From Rhodocyclaceae bacterium UBA2250 (GTDB lineage Bacteria; Pseudomonadota; Gammaproteobacteria; Burkholderiales; Rhodocyclaceae), in assembly GCA_002347285.1 (NCBI GenBank), contig DDXW01000038.1:1-25735 (forward strand): a stretch of 25,735 bases of DNA, given 5' to 3'. Of the stretch, positions 22,501 to 25,735 are shown piece after piece. The position numbers and the translations under genes are program-made. The notes below the pieces were generated by a model that had not been told where the DNA came from, did not search any database, and saw only the letters and a list, made by a program, of their open reading frames with translations. Each line of letters starts with the position of its first letter. Position 1 is the stretch's first letter.

Positions 22501-25337
22501 GGCGCGAGCAGCCGCGCCAGTTCGCCGCCGCGCAGCCAGGATTCGAACTCGGCCGCCGGCAATGGCCGGGTGAAATAGTAGCCCTGCACCAGATGGCAGC
22601 CCGTCTTGCGCAGGTAGGCCAGCTGCGCTGCGGTTTCGACGCCCTCGGCGACGAGCTTGAAGCCGAGGCCGCGTCCCAGCCTGACCACGGCCTGGACGAT
22701 CGCCGCGCTGTCGCTGTCCCCCGGCAGGTCGTCGATGAAGCTGCGGTCGATCTTCAGGCAGTCGGCATACAGATACTTGAGGTAGGCGAGCGATGAGTAG
22801 CCGGTGCCGAAATCGTCGATGGCAACATTGACGTCCATGTACGAAAACTGCGCCACGGTGCCCATGCCGTTCTCGGCGTTCTCGAGCAGGAAACCCTCGG
22901 TGATTTCCAGCTCGAGGTTGCGCGGCGGCAGCCCGGTTTCGGCGAGCACGGCCTCGACGGTGGCGACGAAGTCGCTGCGCACGATCTGCTGACCATCGAC
23001 GTTGATGGCGATGCGGCCGACGTCGATGCCCGCCGCCAGCCAGGCCTGCGCCTGCCGGCAGGCGGCACGCAACACCCACTCGCCGAGGTGGACGATCAGG
23101 CCGGTTTCGCAAGCCACCGGCAGGAACTCGGAAGGCGCGACCAGGCCGCGCACCGGATGGCGCCAGCGCACCAGGGCCTCGACGCCGGCGACGGTGCCGC
23201 CGGCGAGGTCGATCTGCGGCTGATACCAGAGCTCGAGCTCGTCGCGTTCGATCGCCAGGCGCAGTCCCTGCTCCAGCTCGTGCCGCTGCTGCACCGCCTC
23301 CGACATGCGCTGGTCGTAGAAGCGGTAGGTATTGCGGCCCTCGCGCTTGCCGACGTAGAGCGCGGTGTCGGCCGCCTTGAGCAGGGCCGTCGCATCCGTG
23401 CCGTCGGCCGGGAACAGGGCGATGCCGATGCTGCTGGTGACGCGCGCGCTCTTGCCATCGAGCACGAGCGGCTCGGCGATCGCCGCGATGATCTTCTCGG
23501 CGACGGTCGCCGCGTCGCTGGCAGAGCCGACCGCTTCCATCACCACCGCGAACTCGTCGCCGCCGAGGCGGGCGACGATGTCCTCGCTGCGCAGCTCTTC
23601 GCTCAGCCGCCCGGCGATGATCTGCAGCAGCCGGTCGCCGGCCGGATGACCGAGCGTGTCGTTGACGTTCTTGAAGCCGTCGAGATCGAGTTCCATCACG
23701 GCGAGCTGCTCGCCGTGCCGCTCGGCGCGCTCGAGGACATGCTGCAGCTGCGCGTTGAGCAGCAGGCGGTTGGCCAGCCCGGTGAGCGGATCGTAGTGCG
23801 CCATGCGCTCGAGCTCGGCGGCCGAGCGCTTGATGTCGGAAATGTCGGAAAAGACGCCGATGTAGTTCTCGACCTTGCCGGCAGCGTCCTGCACCGCGCT
23901 GATGGTCAGCCATTCCGGATAGATTTCGCCGTTCTTGCGGCGATTCCAGATTTCACCCTTCCAGCTGCCGGACATGATGATGTCCGCCCACATGCGCTGA
24001 TAGAACGCCTCGTCGTGGCGGCCGGAGCGCAGCACGTTCGGCCGCCGCCCCGTGACCTCCGCCGCCGCGTAGCCGGTGATGCGCTCGAAGGCCGGATTGA
24101 CGGACTGGATGCGGCCCTGCGCATCGGTCATGACCACGCCCTCGGCGGTATTCTCGAAGACGGCGACGGCGCGGCGCACGTAGGATTCATATGCGATGCG
24201 GTCGGTCACGTCGCTGACCAGGGCGAAGGAACCGATGCGCTCGCCGTCGCTGTCGTAGATCGGCGTGCCGTTGCAGCGGCAATGCCGCAACTCGCCGTCC
24301 GGGCGCACCACCACGATGTCGTAGCTGCTGCTCTGGCCCGCCGCGCGCTTCGGCAGCTGGGCCTCGAACACCGCCACGCTCTCCGGCACGAAGAAATCGG
24401 TGTAGCGGCGGCCGATCACCTCGGCGCGCGGCCGGCCGAGCATCGCGCAGAACGCCGGATTGGCCTCGCGCAGCACATGATCGAGGTCGATCTGCAGAAA
24501 GCCCTCCTGGGTCGTTTCGAGGATGCTGCGGATGCGGAACTCGCTTTCGCGCAGCCGGCGCGCCGTCTGCTGGCTGCGGCCGGCGACCGTCGCCACCAGC
24601 GCCAGGACGATCAGGAGCACGGTGAATAGCGCGACGATCAGCGCCAGCACGGTCGGCCGGAACAGGCTGTCGGGAATGCCGGCGTCGTCGGCGCGCACGA
24701 AATAGGTGGCCGCCATCGCCACGTAGTGCATGCCGGACACCGCGCAACCCATCACCGTCGCCGCCACGGCGACGCGCCAGCGCCGGTTGCGCAGGCGGTA
24801 GCGGATCTGCAGGGCGAGGAAGGCCAGCGCCACCGCCACCACCAGCGACAGCGAGAACAGCTGCGGGTTGTAGCGCACCAGGCCGTCGATGCGCATCGCC
24901 GCCATGCCGGCGTAATGCATGGTGCCGATGCCGGCGCCGAGCAGCAGACTGCCGCCGATCAGGCGCAGCTGGCTCGGCCGCACCTGCCGGATGACGTCGA
25001 TGGCGACCGCGCTGGCCAGCACGCCGGGCAGCATCGACCAGTAGGTGATCGTCGCGTCGTAGCTCACGCTGCAGGGCAGCTGCAGCGCCAGCATGCCGAT
25101 GAAGTGCATCGCCCAGATGCCGCCGCCCATCGCCAGCGCGCCGAGCGCGAGCCAGGCGAGCCGACCCGGGAGGGTGGCGGCGAAGCGGATGCGGTCGGCC
25201 ACGTCGAGCGCCGCCAGCGAGGCGAAGATCGCGATGACGACCGACAAGACGACCAGCCTCGGATCGTAGTGTCCGAGGTAGAGAGCGCTCGATGCCGGCG
25301 GCATCGGCAGGAATACCAGGGCGTCTGTCAGGGTCAT
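22497..25337 (-). CDS. MHYT-PAS-PAS-GGDEF-EAL c-di-GMP signalling protein
   Basis: This 946-residue membrane protein combines a seven-helix MHYT sensor with two c-di-GMP domains. The MHYT domain (about 28-250) has its three motifs M77-H-F, M140-H-Y and M203-H-Y; such domains are proposed to bind metal and sense O2, CO or NO. Two PAS domains follow (about 265-380 and 388-502), then GGDEF (592-596 intact, I-site R583-S-E-D586) and EAL. The EAL domain retains E720-A-L, INVD, EITE, DDFGTGYSS (841-849), LKID, AEGVE and QGY, so the phosphodiesterase site looks complete and the protein may be bifunctional. Its leader is occupied by the dispersed repeat, ending three bases before ATG 25337, with no Shine-Dalgarno. 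It follows radA by 34 bases. Confidence 0.94.
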   Translation of the reverse strand: MTLTDALVFLPMPPASSALYLGHYDPRLVVLSVVIAIFASLAALDVADRIRFAATLPGRLAWLALGALAMGGGIWAMHFIGMLALQLPCSVSYDATITYWSMLPGVLASAVAIDVIRQVRPSQLRLIGGSLLLGAGIGTMHYAGMAAMRIDGLVRYNPQLFSLSLVVAVALAFLALQIRYRLRNRRWRVAVAATVMGCAVSGMHYVAMAATYFVRADDAGIPDSLFRPTVLALIVALFTVLLIVLALVATVAGRSQQTARRLRESEFRIRSILETTQEGFLQIDLDHVLREANPAFCAMLGRPRAEVIGRRYTDFFVPESVAVFEAQLPKRAAGQSSSYDIVVVRPDGELRHCRCNGTPIYDSDGERIGSFALVSDVTDRIAYESYVRRAVAVFENTAEGVVMTDAQGRIQSVNPAFERITGYAAAEVTGRRPNVLRSGRHDEAFYQRMWADIIMSGSWKGEIWNRRKNGEIYPEWLTISAVQDAAGKVENYIGVFSDISDIKRSAAELERMAHYDPLTGLANRLLLNAQLQHVLERAERHGEQLAVMELDLDGFKNVNDTLGHPAGDRLLQIIAGRLSEELRSEDIVARLGGDEFAVVMEAVGSASDAATVAEKIIAAIAEPLVLDGKSARVTSSIGIALFPADGTDATALLKAADTALYVGKREGRNTYRFYDQRMSEAVQQRHELEQGLRLAIERDELELWYQPQIDLAGGTVAGVEALVRWRHPVRGLVAPSEFLPVACETGLIVHLGEWVLRAACRQAQAWLAAGIDVGRIAINVDGQQIVRSDFVATVEAVLAETGLPPRNLELEITEGFLLENAENGMGTVAQFSYMDVNVAIDDFGTGYSSLAYLKYLYADCLKIDRSFIDDLPGDSDSAAIVQAVVRLGRGLGFKLVAEGVETAAQLAYLRKTGCHLVQGYYFTRPLPAAEFESWLRGGELARLLAP

Positions 25338-25340
25338 GCG

Positions 25341-25364
25341 AAACTCGGCGCCGGCGAGGCGGCG
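25341..25364 (+). repeat. Dispersed 24-base repeat, copy E (radA-MHYT gap)
   Basis: One mismatch to copy A (C for T at position 12). It fills most of the 34-base gap and ends three bases before the start codon of the minus-strand MHYT gene, the same geometry as copy C before murI. Confidence 0.7.
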
Positions 25365-25371
25365 CTCAAGA

Positions 25372-25735
25372 CTACCACGAGCGCATCCGCTCGATCGCCT
25401 GCTCGACCCGTTCCAGAGGGATGATCTCGATGCCCTTGATCGCCTGCTTCGGCGCGTTGGCCTTGGGGATCAACGCATGGGTGAAGCCGAGCTTGGCGGC
25501 TTCCTTCAGCCGCTCCTGGCCGCGCGGCGCGGGACGGATCTCGCCGGCGAGGCCGATCTCGCCGAAGGCGACCCACTTGCCCGGCAGCGGCCTGTTGCGC
25601 AGCGAGGAGACGATGGCGAGCAGCACGGCGAGATCGGCGGCCGGCTCCTGGATGCGCACGCCGCCGACCGCATTGACGAACACGTCCTGGTCGCCGCAGG
25701 TCACGCCGGCATGGCGGTGCAGCACCGCCAGCAGC
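25372..25735 (-). CDS. radA: DNA repair protein RadA (C-terminal part, cut by the window edge)
   Basis: RadA (Sms) is a RecA-like branch-migration helicase. The visible 120 residues or so are the C-terminal Lon-protease-like domain: LLAVLHRHAGV at the edge, DVFVNAVGGVRIQEPAADLAVLLAI, VAFGEIGLAGEIRPAPRGQERLKEAAKLGF, ending in IERMRSW. The zinc finger, Walker A and KNRFG regions lie outside the window. The gene reads leftward into the c-di-GMP gene and could head the long minus-strand run. Confidence 0.95.
   Translation of the reverse strand, partial: LLAVLHRHAGVTCGDQDVFVNAVGGVRIQEPAADLAVLLAIVSSLRNRPLPGKWVAFGEIGLAGEIRPAPRGQERLKEAAKLGFTHALIPKANAPKQAIKGIEIIPLERVEQAIERMRSW

Noticed and set aside
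22501..23913. Upstream extension of the FtsX permease frame
   Set aside because: It overlaps the EAL/GGDEF coding region in another frame; the ATGA overlap at 22497-22500 gives a convincing start.
1..25735. CRISPR array, rRNA genes, insertion-sequence transposase
   Set aside because: No regularly spaced repeats, rRNA signatures or transposase-like proteins are seen; the 24-base repeats are dispersed, not arrayed.

Overview
The window is high-GC bacterial chromosome that looks betaproteobacterial, probably Rhodocyclales or a near relative. The protein sequences, the dense gene packing, the Lol export genes, class I fumarase, acetyl-CoA synthetase and abundant c-di-GMP signalling all fit; the exact genus cannot be read from the sequence. 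Two stretches are visibly AT-richer than the rest and look acquired: about 1-2406 and about 8500-9760.

Layout. (1) 1-2406 is the right end of an integrated element carrying a large serine recombinase. Its boundary lies inside the competence gene comEC, of which only the first third remains (2397-3176, minus). (2) 3192-5670 holds a DUF2062 membrane protein facing the lipoprotein-sorting genes lolD and lolC/E. (3) 5740-8462 is an rpfE-like gene translationally coupled to recJ. (4) 8661-9473 is an orphan, AT-rich HsdR-N-type nuclease-like gene, followed by a gene-poor stretch, a tRNA-Val(GAC) with promoter and terminator, and three small hypothetical genes. (5) 11125-13107 is acs, divergent from yqhA, class I fumarase and murI (13278-16180). 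(6) 16170-25735 is one uninterrupted minus-strand run, in transcription order radA (cut by the window edge), an MHYT-PAS-PAS-GGDEF-EAL protein, an FtsX-type permease, a haem-type PAS-GGDEF protein, a Bcp peroxiredoxin, a SlyD-like prolyl isomerase and an EamA transporter. Gaps are -4 to 65 bases, so much of this could be one transcription unit.

Two observations stand out. First, comEC is cut at its HL(x)SIS(G) motif exactly where the recombinase element begins. DNA uptake should be off while the element is present and could return on precise excision. Second, a 24-base dispersed repeat occurs five times in 25.7 kb (plus one weaker copy) on both strands. Two copies lie inside genes in the same reading frame (KLGxGEAA), and two others end exactly three bases before a start codon (murI and the MHYT c-di-GMP enzyme) where no Shine-Dalgarno is visible. 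I do not recognise this repeat family.
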